Notes: generated by a model not told the origin, from the sequence alone. A stretch of DNA of 64,000 nucleotides from Desulfocarbo indianensis (GCA_001184205.1 LBMP01000002.1:390726-454725), one strand, 5' to 3'; shown: positions 25,931 through 35,814, numbered from the stretch's first letter. Translations and numbers: made by a program.

Positions 25931-27533
25931 GCCCCAACTCCTCCAGCTTGGCCAGAACCGCGGCTATTTTCTCCTCCGCGGGCGCTCCGCCGTCCACCAT
26001 CATATGATACCGGCCGGTTTCGGGCGAAAAGGGCTCCCAGGAGGCCGCCTGCTGATCATACAGCTCCAGGCGGCCGTCGCTCACCGCCCCTCCCCTGGCT
26101 TGCCGCCGCTTTAGCCTCTGGGCCGCCACCTGGCGGCTGGTCCTGACCTCGATCAAGAGAGGCTTGGCTCCCAGGGCCAGGGCCAAATCCACGAAGCGCC
26201 GTCTTTCCTGGTCCGCGCGGAAGGAGGCGTCCACGATCATGCTGTCGCCGATGGCCAGGCGGCCCCCGGCGGCCTGGTGCAGGGCGTCGTAGGTGGCCCC
26301 GGTGAGCCGGGGGCCGTAGAGGCCCTGCCCCCAGTCGTCCGGCGAAGACTCCTCGGGCCGCATGCCGGCCAGCCGCTTGCGCAATACGTCCGAGTTGACG
26401 CTCATCCAGCCCAGGCGGGCGGCCAGCTTGCCGGCCAGATAGCTTTTACCGGTGCCCATCAGGCCCATGAGACAGACCAGGAAATAGGGCGGCTCGCCAT
26501 GGCCCCCCCGGCCGGCGTAGTCGGCCGCCAGGCGGAAATAGGCCCGCGCCTTGTCCACGTCGGTGAATTTCTGCTCGGGCGGCACGCTTTGGTCGTCGAT
26601 CTCGAAGCCGTAAACCTTGGCCCGCACCACCGCCCGGTAGCATTTGTAGAAATTCACCAAAGCCGCGAATCCCTCATCTCCGCTGGCCCGGACGTATTCC
26701 TCCTCCAGGGCGGCGGAAAGATCGGGGCGTTGGTGATAGTCCAAATCCATGGCCAGAAACGAGACATCGCAGGCCGCGTCCTGATAGCGGAAGCGTTGAT
26801 TGAACTCGATGCAGTCGAACACGATGGGCCTGTCGCCGGCGGGCAGGTTGATGTTGCCGGAATGCAGGTCCCCGTGGCCGTCCACGATGAAACCGCCGCG
26901 CACCCTTTCGGCGAGGAGGTCTTGCCTGGCGTCCAGGAAGGCCAGGCTGTAATCCCGGATGGCGCGCCAGCGGGGCTGGGAAATGGTCACCTCCTGGTAA
27001 TCCTCGGTCTGGCTGAAGTTTTCCTCCACGTTGAAGCGGATCTGGGCGGGCCGCCCGAAATGGGCCACCTCCCGCCCCCGCTGGGCCTTTTGGTAAAAAT
27101 CCGCCAGCAGCCGGGCCAGTTCCCTGACCTGGTCCTGCTCCACCCGGCCTTCCCCCAGGAGCCGGTCCATTTGCCGGGCGCGGTCCATTTGGCGCATCTG
27201 CAGCACCGGCTCGATCAGGTTTTCGCCGGCCTCCTCCAGGGGAACCAATCGGTAATCCCCCTCCCGCGAGACCAGCCCCAGCACCGCCAGATAGACCTCC
27301 GGGGCCAGGCGGCGGTTCAGCCGCAATTCCTCCCGGCAGAAATGCGTCCTGGCCTCCAGGGTGCTGAAATCCAAAAAGCCCAGGTTCAAGGGTTTTTTTA
27401 ATTTATAGGCGTGGGAGCCGGTCAGGAACACGTGGCTGATGTGGGTCTGCACGTGCTCCACCGCGCCCACGGCGTGGGGATAGAGCCCCGGCCGCTGAAA
27501 AATGGCGGCGATGTCCTGGTCCGGCTGCTGCAT
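25920..27533 (-). CDS. Aminoglycoside-phosphotransferase-like kinase fused to AAA/P-loop kinase
   Basis: 537 residues from ATG 27533 (GGAG five bases upstream); longer in-frame starts run into the neighbouring promoter region. The N-terminal half is APH/choline-kinase-like, with VDGHGDLHSGNI as catalytic loop and FDCIEFN as metal site. The C-terminal half is a small P-loop kinase with MGLMGTGKSYLAGKLA (Walker A) and a zeta-toxin/gluconate-kinase-like fold. These fused proteins are common but uncharacterised. It opens the minus-strand unit that ends with ade. Confidence 0.85.
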   Translation of the reverse strand: MQQPDQDIAAIFQRPGLYPHAVGAVEHVQTHISHVFLTGSHAYKLKKPLNLGFLDFSTLEARTHFCREELRLNRRLAPEVYLAVLGLVSREGDYRLVPLEEAGENLIEPVLQMRQMDRARQMDRLLGEGRVEQDQVRELARLLADFYQKAQRGREVAHFGRPAQIRFNVEENFSQTEDYQEVTISQPRWRAIRDYSLAFLDARQDLLAERVRGGFIVDGHGDLHSGNINLPAGDRPIVFDCIEFNQRFRYQDAACDVSFLAMDLDYHQRPDLSAALEEEYVRASGDEGFAALVNFYKCYRAVVRAKVYGFEIDDQSVPPEQKFTDVDKARAYFRLAADYAGRGGHGEPPYFLVCLMGLMGTGKSYLAGKLAARLGWMSVNSDVLRKRLAGMRPEESSPDDWGQGLYGPRLTGATYDALHQAAGGRLAIGDSMIVDASFRADQERRRFVDLALALGAKPLLIEVRTSRQVAAQRLKRRQARGGAVSDGRLELYDQQAASWEPFSPETGRYHMMVDGGAPAEEKIAAVLAKLEELGHGG

Positions 27534-27658
27534 GGCGCTCCCTGTTACTCGATATTCTACAGGCATTTCGCTTACAAAGCCAAAGCGGCCGCGCGGGGCG
27601 GCCGGGCCTGGCCGGGTCTGCTTGTTGGCTGGCGGGCTATGCTCTATCATTGGTGCCT

Positions 27659-29554
27659 ATGTGGTCCAATTTCCGCAACATCGCCCTTGTGGTCCTGGTG
27701 TTTCTGCTGGCGTGGCAGGCCGCGCCGGCTGGGGCGGAGACCACGGATGAGTTCACGCCCGATCCCCTGGTGGGCCCCCTGGCCCCCAAGGCCCCGGCCG
27801 AGCAGCCCTGGTTGTTGGAAGCAGTGGACTTCAAGGGATTCAACAACATAAGCGCCGCCCAGGCGGCGGAGGTGATGGAGCTCAAGCCGCCGGGGCTTTT
27901 GCAGCTCAGCAAGCTTCCCCAATTCGATCCCCAGAAAGTGCGCCGCGATAAGGATCGGCTCCTGCAACTTTACCAGGAGCATGGTTTCTTCCAGACCCGC
28001 CTAACGACCGTGGTGAACAGGAACCGGGACAAGCGCACGGTAAGCGTGGTGTTCGAGGCCCAGGAAGGCGAACCGGTGCGCATCGAGAAGGTGGAGCTTT
28101 CCATCCTGCCCGAGGAGCTGCAAGCCGCTTGGCGTCCCCAATTGCTGGCCACGCTGCCGCTGAAGGCCGGCGAACAGTTCCAACTGGCGCTCTATCAGGA
28201 GGCCAAACGCATTCTGGGGCGGCTCATGGCCGATGAGGCCCACCCCCTGAACCAGGTGACGGGGCAGGTGAGGGTCTACCCGGAAAAGAAGAGCGCGGTG
28301 GTGCTCTTGCGGGCGGAGTTGGGGCCGCGGGTCCTGTTCGGGCCGGTGAAGGTGGAAGGCAACGAGGACATTGACCAGGATTACATCCTGAAGGTGAAAA
28401 CCTTCGTGCGCGGCCAGCCCTTTTCCAGCCGGGCCCTGGAACGCACCCAGTCCGCGCTTCTGGACACCGGCTTTTTCTCGGCGGTGAACCCGGAGCCGCT
28501 CTATGATGAAATGAAGGACAACCAAGTGCCCATCCGGCTCCGGGTGACCGAGCGCGACGCCCACTCGGTGCGCATGGGCCTGGGCTGGGGCACCGAGGAT
28601 TTGTTCAGGGTGCGCATCCTGCAAGTCAACCGCAACATGATCGGCCTGAACGAGACCTTCACCATCGAGGGCAAGGTGAGCGCCATCTACCAGGGCCTGG
28701 TGGGCAGGGTCAAGATACCCTTCGTCTACAGCCTGGACACCAACATGCTCCTGTCTGGCGGCATGGAACAGCAAAACAACGAGGCCTATGAAAACCGGCG
28801 GCTCTTCTTCTCGCCCATCCTGGAATACGTGCTAACCGGCAATTGGCGCTTCTACCTGGGCTATAACGTGGAAAAAGACAACCTCCTGGAGCTAAAGACC
28901 CTGGTGCCCGATCCAGAGGCGGAAAAGGATGAGCAATACATATCCTCGGTGCCCTTCGGCCTGCGCTACGACGGCCGCGACTCGGTGCTGAATCCCACCT
29001 CGGGGACCTTTTTCCGCTTGGACGTGGAGGTGGCCTCCGACGCCATCGGCTCCGAGGTGGAGTTCCTGCGCCCGGTGGCCGACCTGCGCCACGTGGTTCC
29101 CCTAAAGGATTATGTGGGCTTGAAAGACTGGTATTTGGCCACCAGGGCCAAGGGCGGCCTGGCCTGGAATCTCCCCGGCACCGACCGCATACCCCTGGTG
29201 CGGCGTTTCTTCCCGGGCGGGGCCGACAGCGTGCGGGGCTATCCCTATCAGAAGCTGGGGCCCTTGGATGAGGGCGGGCGGCCCCTGGGCGGAGAGGCCT
29301 TTGTGGAAGGCAGCCTGGAAGTGCGCTTCCCCCTGGTGGGCGAACTGGGCGGCGTGATTTTCACGGACGCCGGCAACGCCTACGAGTCCCTGAGCACGGA
29401 GATCGGCTCCCTGCGCTTCACCACGGGCGCGGGGCTGCGTTATCACACGCCGGTGGGGCCCCTGCGCCTGGACTTCGGTTATCAGCTCAATCCTCCGTCC
29501 AATTCCCCTTTGGCCCGTTACGAGGTTTATCTTTCGGTGGGGCAGGCGTTCTGA
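27659..29554 (+). CDS. tamA: TamA/BamA-family outer-membrane assembly protein
   Basis: 631 residues from ATG 27659 (TTG 27650 also in frame). A signal peptide ending in APAGA is followed by POTRA modules (DFKGFNNISAAQAAEVMEL; VKVEGNEDIDQDYILKVKTF) and a C-terminal 16-strand barrel with the fingerprint RFFPGGADSVRGYPYQKLGP and the terminal strand YLSVGQAF. Its stop overlaps the ATG of tamB, so the pair is the TamA-TamB envelope assembly/lipid-transfer system. It is divergent from the APH/AAA gene. Confidence 0.92.
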   Translation: MWSNFRNIALVVLVFLLAWQAAPAGAETTDEFTPDPLVGPLAPKAPAEQPWLLEAVDFKGFNNISAAQAAEVMELKPPGLLQLSKLPQFDPQKVRRDKDRLLQLYQEHGFFQTRLTTVVNRNRDKRTVSVVFEAQEGEPVRIEKVELSILPEELQAAWRPQLLATLPLKAGEQFQLALYQEAKRILGRLMADEAHPLNQVTGQVRVYPEKKSAVVLLRAELGPRVLFGPVKVEGNEDIDQDYILKVKTFVRGQPFSSRALERTQSALLDTGFFSAVNPEPLYDEMKDNQVPIRLRVTERDAHSVRMGLGWGTEDLFRVRILQVNRNMIGLNETFTIEGKVSAIYQGLVGRVKIPFVYSLDTNMLLSGGMEQQNNEAYENRRLFFSPILEYVLTGNWRFYLGYNVEKDNLLELKTLVPDPEAEKDEQYISSVPFGLRYDGRDSVLNPTSGTFFRLDVEVASDAIGSEVEFLRPVADLRHVVPLKDYVGLKDWYLATRAKGGLAWNLPGTDRIPLVRRFFPGGADSVRGYPYQKLGPLDEGGRPLGGEAFVEGSLEVRFPLVGELGGVIFTDAGNAYESLSTEIGSLRFTTGAGLRYHTPVGPLRLDFGYQLNPPSNSPLARYEVYLSVGQAF

Positions 29555-32500
29555 TGCCGAAGAGAGCGGCCAAAATATTGGGCCTCATCGTGGTCATTTT
29601 TCTGGGGCTCACGGTGCTATGCCTGGCCGCCCTGTTCGTGCTGGCCTCCTCGGAGGGGGTGCGCGATTGGGCCCTGGCCAAGGCCCGGGAGGAAATGGCC
29701 GCGAGCGCCGGCCTGCAACTCCACATCGGCGAGGTGCAGGGCAGCCTGCTCACCACCTTGCGCTTCAAGGATTTGAGCATTTCTCAAAAGGAGCGGACCT
29801 TTTTCAAGGTCCGCGAGGCGGAGCTGGGCATTCACCTGCTGCCGCTTCTGGGCGGGCGGCTCAGGGTGAGCCCCGTGCGCCTGCTTCAGCCGGAACTTGA
29901 TCTGCCGCTACAGCTTGAGGTGGCCCAAAGCGAGGACGACTCCATGCCGCCGCTTCTGGCGCTCACCGTGGCCAGGGTGGAGATAGTGGACGGCCTGGTG
30001 CGCTCGGGCGGGGCCTGGGGGCCCCTGCGGGAGATCGCCGGCATCCAGGCCAAGGGCCGTTTCATGCTGGACGCCAGGGGGACGAGGGCCAACCTGACCT
30101 TGAGCCAGGCGGTGCTGGCGTTGCCCGGCGGCCGCTTGCGGGCTTCTGCCGAGGCCTCCCTGCGGGACCAGCGCCTGGATATGGACAACTTCAGCCTGAC
30201 CAGCGGCCAGACCAGCCTGCAGGCCCAGGGGCGGCTCAATTGGCATAAAGGCTTGGACATGAAGCTGCGGGCCAAGGGCCGCCTGGCTGATTACGCCTTG
30301 CTGCCCCTGGCCTGGCCCGGCCCCCAGCCGCCGGCCGCGCCCCTGGATTTCGAGCTGAGCCTGGAGGGCGCGCCCGAGAAATGCCGGGTCATCGCGGGGC
30401 TCAGCCTGGCCGGCGGCCGCATCGACGGCGTGGGGCTCCTGGATCTGACCACGCCGTCCGGCCGCCTGGAGGCCGGCTTCCAGCGCTTCGATCCCCTGGC
30501 CTGGGGGCTTTCGCCGCTGGCCTTGCAGGCCACGGGGCGGGCCGAGATATCCTCCCAGGGCAAGCCCGGCTCTGAGGCGCAACAGGCCAGCCTGGACTTG
30601 AAGCTTTCCGGCCTCTCGCTGATGCAGACCAAAACCAGCCGCCTGGACCTGCGGGCCCAGCTTGCCGGCGGGCTGCTCACGGTGGCCGACCTGAGCGCGG
30701 CGGGTGATTGGGGTTCGCTTGGCGGCAAGGGCAGCCTGCGCCTGCCCCGGGCGCAAGGCCCCTTGGGGGTGGAAGCCGATCTCAGCTTCCAGGACCTCAC
30801 CGCGCCGCCCGGCTTGGTGGGCCAGTTGCCGGCCGGCCTGAGCCAAAGCCGTTTGCGGGGAAGCCTGAGGGCGCGGGGCGACAGCCAAAACCTGGATTTG
30901 GTCTTGGCCTTGGGCTCCTCGCAAATCTCGCCCCATCTGAGCCTGGAAGCCCTGGAGGCCGAAGGCGGCCTGCGCGGCGGAGCCTGGTGGTTGAAGCTCT
31001 TTAGGGCCAGGGGGGCCTGGGGAGAGATTCAGGCCCAAGGCTCCTTGGACGAGAAAACCGTGGACCTGGGGTTCAGCCTGAACATCCCGGAGCTGGCGGA
31101 GGCCGGCCTAGCCCTGGCCGGCTGGGGAATCGCCGCCCCCGATCTGCACGGCTCCCTGCAAGCCGAAGGCGGGCTTAAGGGACCCTGGCCCTCGGCCAAA
31201 TGGAGGCTCAGCGCACTGAGCCGGGATCTGGCCGGCTACGAGGCCTTTGTGGAAAAGCTGGAGATCAGCGCCAGCGGCGAAGGCTGGCGCCCGCCCCGGG
31301 GCAAGCTGGTGGCCACTTTCAGCCAGCTCACCTCGGGCGAGCATAATTGGGACCAGGCGCGCCTGGAGCTGAGCGCCTTGACCTCCCTCTACGATTTCAA
31401 CCTGCAGGCCCACAGCCCGGACGGCTGGGACCTTTCCCTGAGCGCCGACGCCAAGGCCGCCCTGGACTGGCCCAGGGCCGTGAACCTGCGCCGCTTCCGC
31501 ATGCAGAAGCCGGGCATGCCCGCCTGGGTGCAGGAGGGCGCGGCGCGCCTGGAATTCGACCGCGACCATTTCGCCATCGCGGGGCTGGGCCTGCGGGCGG
31601 GCGAGCAGCGGGTGAGCCTCTCGGGCCAGTGGCAGGGAGTCGGCCAGGCCAGCGCCCAATGCGAGATAAAGGGCCTGAAGCTGCGGCCCCTGTTCCCCGA
31701 GCAGCCCGTGCCGGCCGGGGCCGTGCTGGACGCCACGGCCCGGCTCTCCGGCAGCCTGCAACAGCCCGAGCTAAGCCTGGCCGGCAGCCTGGACGGCCTG
31801 GCCCGGCCCGGCCTGCCCCCCAGCCGGGTGGAGCTTTCCGGCGAATACAAGGACCAGCTCTTGTCCCTGAAGGGGCGGGCCTACACCTCCGGGCAGCCGA
31901 CCTTTGACCTGCAGGCCTCCCTGGGAGTGGAGCTGAGCCTGCATCCCCCCGTCTTGAATCTGACCCAGGAAGGGCTCCGGGCCTCGGCCAGCTCGGACAG
32001 CCTGCCCTTGGCCCTCCTGAATCCCGTCATTCCCGCCTTGAGCGGCATCAGGGGCATGGCCGACATGCGCCTGAGGGCCAGCGGCAGCCTGGAGGAGCCT
32101 TACCTCAGCGGAACCCTGGAGCTGAAAAAGGCGGCTTTCACGGTGAGCGCCACCAGCCAGCGTTTCGAACAGGTGGATCTGGCCCTGCGGCTGGAGGGGC
32201 AAAGGGTCATGGTGCAACGGGCCGGGGTGAAAAGCGGCGGCGACATGGAGTTCACCGGCTGGTTCGATCTGCCCCAGGCCTGGAAGCCGCGCTTCAACCT
32301 GGACATGCGGGCCAGCCAGTTCAAGCTCTCTTTGGGCGACTTGGGGGACAGCCAATTCGACGCGGCCATGCAGCTGAGAGGCTCCTGGCAGGAGCCGCTC
32401 ATCACCGGCAGCGTGCGCCCCCTCGCCCTGCGGGTGCAGGTGGGCATGGGGCCGCCCAGCGATTTGGAGGATGAGGTGGTGGTGCTGAAGCCCGGCCAAA

Positions 32501-33279
32501 AGCCGCCGCCCATGGACCGCCACCCCAAATCGATGAAGTGGGTGCCCGACGGCTTCCTGGGCAAGGCGCGGGTGGACCTGGCGGCCGACGTGAGCAAAGG
32601 CTTAAGGGTCGCCCTGGACGACGGCTGGCTGGAGGCGGCCGGGGCCATGCGGCTCAAGAAGGAGCCGGGCGGCCCCTTCACCTATCACGGCGTCATCACG
32701 GTCAAACGCGGCCTGGTGCTGCTTCTGGGCAAGCGTTTCGACATAAGGCGCGGCCGCGTCGATTTCGCCGACCGCGACGAGGCCAATCCCCTGGTGGACG
32801 CGGCGGTTTCACTCCAAGCCGGCAAGATACTGGCCCAGATCTCGGTGACCGGCGACGCCGTGAACCCCCACGTGCAGATCAGCTCCGAGCCCCCCATGAG
32901 CCAGGCGGATATCCTTTCCACCATCATCTTCGGCCGGCCCGCGCAAAGCCTGGACCAGGGCCAGTCCGGCCAGCTCAGCGCCCAGGCCCTGGCCCTCTTG
33001 GGCCAGCGGGGAGCCAGGGAGATAGGCCAGATATTGAGCCCCCAACTGGCCCCGGACGTGGTGACCGTGCACCAGGAGGTGCAGTACGGCTCCTCCCTGG
33101 AGGCGGGCAAGTACCTCAGCTCCGATCTCTACCTGCGCTACCGCCACAACTTAAGCCAGGAGGGCGGCCAGAACGTGGGCCTGGAATACCGCATAAACGA
33201 TTGGCTGGGCCTGGAGAGCCAGATAGGCGACGCGCGGGACAGCGGCGTGGATATGGTCTATACCTTTGATTTCGATTAG
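29554..33279 (+). CDS. tamB: Translocation and assembly module subunit TamB
   Basis: 1241 residues. One N-terminal membrane anchor (LGLIVVIFLGLTVLCLAALF) precedes a very long periplasmic beta-taco/AsmA-like region rich in Gly, Leu and Ser and almost free of Cys, ending in the DUF490 domain (RGRVDFADRDEANPLVDA; QADILSTIIFGRPAQ) and the terminal YTFDFD. TamB-like proteins bridge the inner and outer membranes and move phospholipids or help barrel assembly. It is coupled to tamA by a one-base overlap. Confidence is high. Confidence 0.95.
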   Translation: MPKRAAKILGLIVVIFLGLTVLCLAALFVLASSEGVRDWALAKAREEMAASAGLQLHIGEVQGSLLTTLRFKDLSISQKERTFFKVREAELGIHLLPLLGGRLRVSPVRLLQPELDLPLQLEVAQSEDDSMPPLLALTVARVEIVDGLVRSGGAWGPLREIAGIQAKGRFMLDARGTRANLTLSQAVLALPGGRLRASAEASLRDQRLDMDNFSLTSGQTSLQAQGRLNWHKGLDMKLRAKGRLADYALLPLAWPGPQPPAAPLDFELSLEGAPEKCRVIAGLSLAGGRIDGVGLLDLTTPSGRLEAGFQRFDPLAWGLSPLALQATGRAEISSQGKPGSEAQQASLDLKLSGLSLMQTKTSRLDLRAQLAGGLLTVADLSAAGDWGSLGGKGSLRLPRAQGPLGVEADLSFQDLTAPPGLVGQLPAGLSQSRLRGSLRARGDSQNLDLVLALGSSQISPHLSLEALEAEGGLRGGAWWLKLFRARGAWGEIQAQGSLDEKTVDLGFSLNIPELAEAGLALAGWGIAAPDLHGSLQAEGGLKGPWPSAKWRLSALSRDLAGYEAFVEKLEISASGEGWRPPRGKLVATFSQLTSGEHNWDQARLELSALTSLYDFNLQAHSPDGWDLSLSADAKAALDWPRAVNLRRFRMQKPGMPAWVQEGAARLEFDRDHFAIAGLGLRAGEQRVSLSGQWQGVGQASAQCEIKGLKLRPLFPEQPVPAGAVLDATARLSGSLQQPELSLAGSLDGLARPGLPPSRVELSGEYKDQLLSLKGRAYTSGQPTFDLQASLGVELSLHPPVLNLTQEGLRASASSDSLPLALLNPVIPALSGIRGMADMRLRASGSLEEPYLSGTLELKKAAFTVSATSQRFEQVDLALRLEGQRVMVQRAGVKSGGDMEFTGWFDLPQAWKPRFNLDMRASQFKLSLGDLGDSQFDAAMQLRGSWQEPLITGSVRPLALRVQVGMGPPSDLEDEVVVLKPGQKPPPMDRHPKSMKWVPDGFLGKARVDLAADVSKGLRVALDDGWLEAAGAMRLKKEPGGPFTYHGVITVKRGLVLLLGKRFDIRRGRVDFADRDEANPLVDAAVSLQAGKILAQISVTGDAVNPHVQISSEPPMSQADILSTIIFGRPAQSLDQGQSGQLSAQALALLGQRGAREIGQILSPQLAPDVVTVHQEVQYGSSLEAGKYLSSDLYLRYRHNLSQEGGQNVGLEYRINDWLGLESQIGDARDSGVDMVYTFDFD

Positions 33280-33302
33280 CCGCCCCGGCTCGGACAGGCT
33301 CA

Positions 33303-33332
33303 GGCCGGCTCACCTTTCGCGGGGAGCCGGCC
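33303..33332. terminator. Hairpin after tamB
   Basis: A perfect 9-bp stem GGCCGGCTC / GAGCCGGCC with a 12-base loop lies 24 bases after the tamB stop and 21 bases before the convergent kinase-BON gene ends. Only a weak T-rich tail follows (GCTTGCTTT). Confidence 0.5.
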
Positions 33333-33352
33333 GCTTGCTTTAAACGGCCCGG

Positions 33353-34171
33353 TCAGGGCAGGAACTTCATCAGGGCCGGCGAGACCTCCAGTTGATGCTC
33401 CATGATGCCCACGCCCGGCACCGCCCGCGCCAGGGACAGGGCCCGGTCCAAATCCTCCTGGCTGGCCACGTAGCCGGTGATGCTCAGCCTTCCGTTGTGG
33501 CAATCCACGTCCAGGGCGTGCACGTCCAGGTCCTCCACCAGGGCCAGGCGGACCTTCACCGCCAAGACCAAATCGGCCAGGATGCCGCGGGTGTCATCGG
33601 AGGGCTGGTATTCGTCGTGGGCGGCCAGATCCAGCACCGTGGCGGCCGCCTGCTCCAGGGAAAGCCGGCCCAGGTTGAGCACCAGGTCGTAGTTCAGGGG
33701 CGAGGCCCAATCAGCCCCGAAAACGTGGGCCACGTAGGCCCGGCGCTGGCGGTCCACCACCGTGGCCAACTGCCTGGCGCGGTCCAGGTCCAGGCCCTCG
33801 GCGGCGGCGATGCGCTGGGCGCGCAGCTCCAGGGGGGCGGTGGTGCGTATCCTGAGCACCGCCGGCACCAGCCGCAGCAGGAGATTGGCTCCCCGCCCCA
33901 CCAGCACCACCTGGTCGTTCTGCGCGTATTGCAGGACCACCGATTCCAGGAAGGCCGCGAAGACCCGCCTCCGCCGGCTGCCCATGTCCAGCATGGCCGG
34001 GCCCTGCTCGGCCAGTATCTGATGCTCGTCACGCGAAATATCCACCAGACCGCGCACCGCTTCCATGAGGGTGCGCCGGTCCACGCACTCCAGGCCGCCG
34101 CGCTGGCAGATTTCCATGGCCAGCTCGTCGCGCAGGGAGCCCATCTCGCCGGAAACCGTGATGATGCTCAT
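33353..34171 (-). CDS. Cytidylate-kinase-like protein with C-terminal BON domain
   Basis: 272 residues from ATG 34171 (AGGAGG four bases upstream). Residues about 1-195 match the cytidylate-kinase-like family: VVLVGRGANLLLRLVPAVL, VVDRQRRAYVAHVFGADW and NYDLVLNLGRLSLEQAA. The N-terminal P-loop reads VSGEMGSLRDELA where the family has a glycine-rich GSGG, so nucleotide binding is doubtful. Residues about 205-268 form a BON domain (RLSITGYVASQEDLDRALSL), normally a membrane- or phospholipid-binding module. An unusual fusion; the role is open. Confidence 0.8.
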   Translation of the reverse strand: MSIITVSGEMGSLRDELAMEICQRGGLECVDRRTLMEAVRGLVDISRDEHQILAEQGPAMLDMGSRRRRVFAAFLESVVLQYAQNDQVVLVGRGANLLLRLVPAVLRIRTTAPLELRAQRIAAAEGLDLDRARQLATVVDRQRRAYVAHVFGADWASPLNYDLVLNLGRLSLEQAAATVLDLAAHDEYQPSDDTRGILADLVLAVKVRLALVEDLDVHALDVDCHNGRLSITGYVASQEDLDRALSLARAVPGVGIMEHQLEVSPALMKFLP

Positions 34172-34213
34172 GACGCCTCCTCTCACCGATTAGCCTTGTG
34201 AGCGACGGCGGGT

Positions 34214-34240
34214 CCCGTCCCCCACGGCCGGGGGGACGGG
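34214..34240. terminator. GC-rich hairpin between pncB and the kinase-BON gene
   Basis: A perfect 10-bp stem CCCGTCCCCC / GGGGGACGGG with a 7-base loop lies downstream of pncB on the minus strand. There is no T-run, so it may be a weak or Rho-assisted stop. Confidence 0.4.
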
Positions 34241-34284
34241 GGCTTTCGCGCCCGCATGCGTCCTTAACATCAGGGTAGCATAAA

Positions 34285-35643
34285 TCAGGAAAGACTTGCT
34301 TGCCGGCCCAGGATGGCCTGGCGGGTCTGGTCTTGCAGCTTGCGCAAGGCGGGGCTGACCTGCACCGGCACCCGCGAGGGCTTCTCCAGGCGGAGGCAGT
34401 CCTCGGGCAGGGCGGCCTGTTCGGCTTTGAATCGCTGGCCGGCCTCCTGCCAGCCGGGGCTGGGGGCCAGACGCCGGCCCTGGCGCATCACCGGCTGCAG
34501 CAGGGCGCGGCCCTGGCCCGGCTCGTCCCTGAGGCCCAGGAGGTCGGACTCGATCTTGCCGTCCGGGCCCAGGCGCCGCCATATCTGCTTGGGCATGACC
34601 AGGGATTCCTTGCCGCTGCTCAGCTTCAAGGTGGGGCGTCCGTCGTAGGAAACCAGCTTGTAGGCCAGATCCAGATAGGGCGCGTCGGCCGAGGAGCCCA
34701 TCCTGGTGCCCACGGCCAAAAGGTCGACCTCGGCCCCGGCGGCCAGCATGGCCTGGATGCGGTGCTCGTCCAGGCTGCCCGAGACCACCACCTTGACCTT
34801 TTCCAGTCCGGCCTCATCGAGCATGGCGCGGGCCTGGCGGCTCTGGGCGGCCAAATCCCCCGAGTCCAGGCGGATGCCCACCAGCTTATGGCCGCTTTTC
34901 AGGAGCTCGCGGGCCACCTGGATGCTGTGCCGCAAGCCGCCCTCGGTGTCGTAGGTGTCCACCAGGGTCACGGTGTGATCCGGGAAGACCTGGCTGAAGG
35001 CGCGGAAGGCCTCGCCCTCGTCGCCAAAGGCCTCCACGAAAGAATGGGCCATGGTTCCCACCGGCGCGGTGTTCAGGCGCATGGCCGCCTCCACGTTGCT
35101 GGTGCCCACGAAGCCCACCAGGGATGAGGAACGGGCCACGGCGAAGCCCGCGTCCCGCCCCTGGCAGCGCCGCAGGCTGAAATCGATGCAGGGCCGGGCT
35201 TTAGCGGCGCTCACGCAGCGGGCGGCCTTGGAGGCCATGGTGCTGTGCAGGTTTATGGTCTGGATGAGGTGGGTCTCCACCAACTGCGCCTCCATGATGG
35301 GGGCGGTCACCTCCAGGATGGGCTCCTCGGCGAAGCATACCGTGCCCTCGGGCAGGGCCCACACCTCGCCGGTGAAGCGCAAATCCGCCAGGCTGGCCAG
35401 GAAGCTCTCCTCGAAGCGCCCCAGTGAGCGCAGATAGGCGATGTCCTCCTGGCTGAAGGCGAAGCTTTCCAGATAGTCCAGGGCCGTTTCCAGGCCGGCG
35501 GCCACTATGTAGCCCCTTTGGGGGGGCAGATCATGGGCGAAAAGGCTGAAGGTGGCGTCTTGCTTCATGCCCTTGTCATGGTAGACCGCGGACATGGTTA
35601 TTTCATAAAAATCAGTATGCAGGGCTAATCCGGTTGGGGGCAT
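34285..35643 (-). CDS. pncB: Nicotinate phosphoribosyltransferase
   Basis: 452 residues from ATG 35643, chosen because MPPTGLALHTDFYEITMSAV is the family N-terminus; an in-frame start at 35718 would add unconserved residues and cover a palindrome. Motifs: FSLRRCQGRDAGFAVARSS (active site), GTMAHSFVEAFGDE, DTYDTEGG and VGIRLDSGDLA for phosphoribosyl binding. It makes nicotinate mononucleotide for NAD salvage. No partner genes adjoin. The ribosome site is weak. Confidence 0.93.
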   Translation of the reverse strand: MPPTGLALHTDFYEITMSAVYHDKGMKQDATFSLFAHDLPPQRGYIVAAGLETALDYLESFAFSQEDIAYLRSLGRFEESFLASLADLRFTGEVWALPEGTVCFAEEPILEVTAPIMEAQLVETHLIQTINLHSTMASKAARCVSAAKARPCIDFSLRRCQGRDAGFAVARSSSLVGFVGTSNVEAAMRLNTAPVGTMAHSFVEAFGDEGEAFRAFSQVFPDHTVTLVDTYDTEGGLRHSIQVARELLKSGHKLVGIRLDSGDLAAQSRQARAMLDEAGLEKVKVVVSGSLDEHRIQAMLAAGAEVDLLAVGTRMGSSADAPYLDLAYKLVSYDGRPTLKLSSGKESLVMPKQIWRRLGPDGKIESDLLGLRDEPGQGRALLQPVMRQGRRLAPSPGWQEAGQRFKAEQAALPEDCLRLEKPSRVPVQVSPALRKLQDQTRQAILGRQASLS

Positions 35644-35690
35644 GTCATGTCTCGCATTGTGATGTGAGTGCCTTGGCAGCCGTGACGGCG

Positions 35691-35706
35691 TGTTACTACG
35701 ATAACA
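35691..35706. promoter_or_regulatory. Palindrome in the pncB upstream region
   Basis: TGTTACTACGATAACA has five-base arms (TGTTA / TAACA) around six bases, about 48 bases before the chosen pncB start. NAD-salvage genes are often under a dedicated repressor, so this may be an operator. The site was noticed by eye only. Confidence 0.35.
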
Positions 35707-35814
35707 AAAAAATGACATTTAGCCACACTTTAGGGAATGGGCGGCCGGGGGGACGGCCTCCCGGCGGGCGCGGCACGGGTTTGTTTTTAATTGGCCACGG
35801 GCCGGAAGCTTTGG

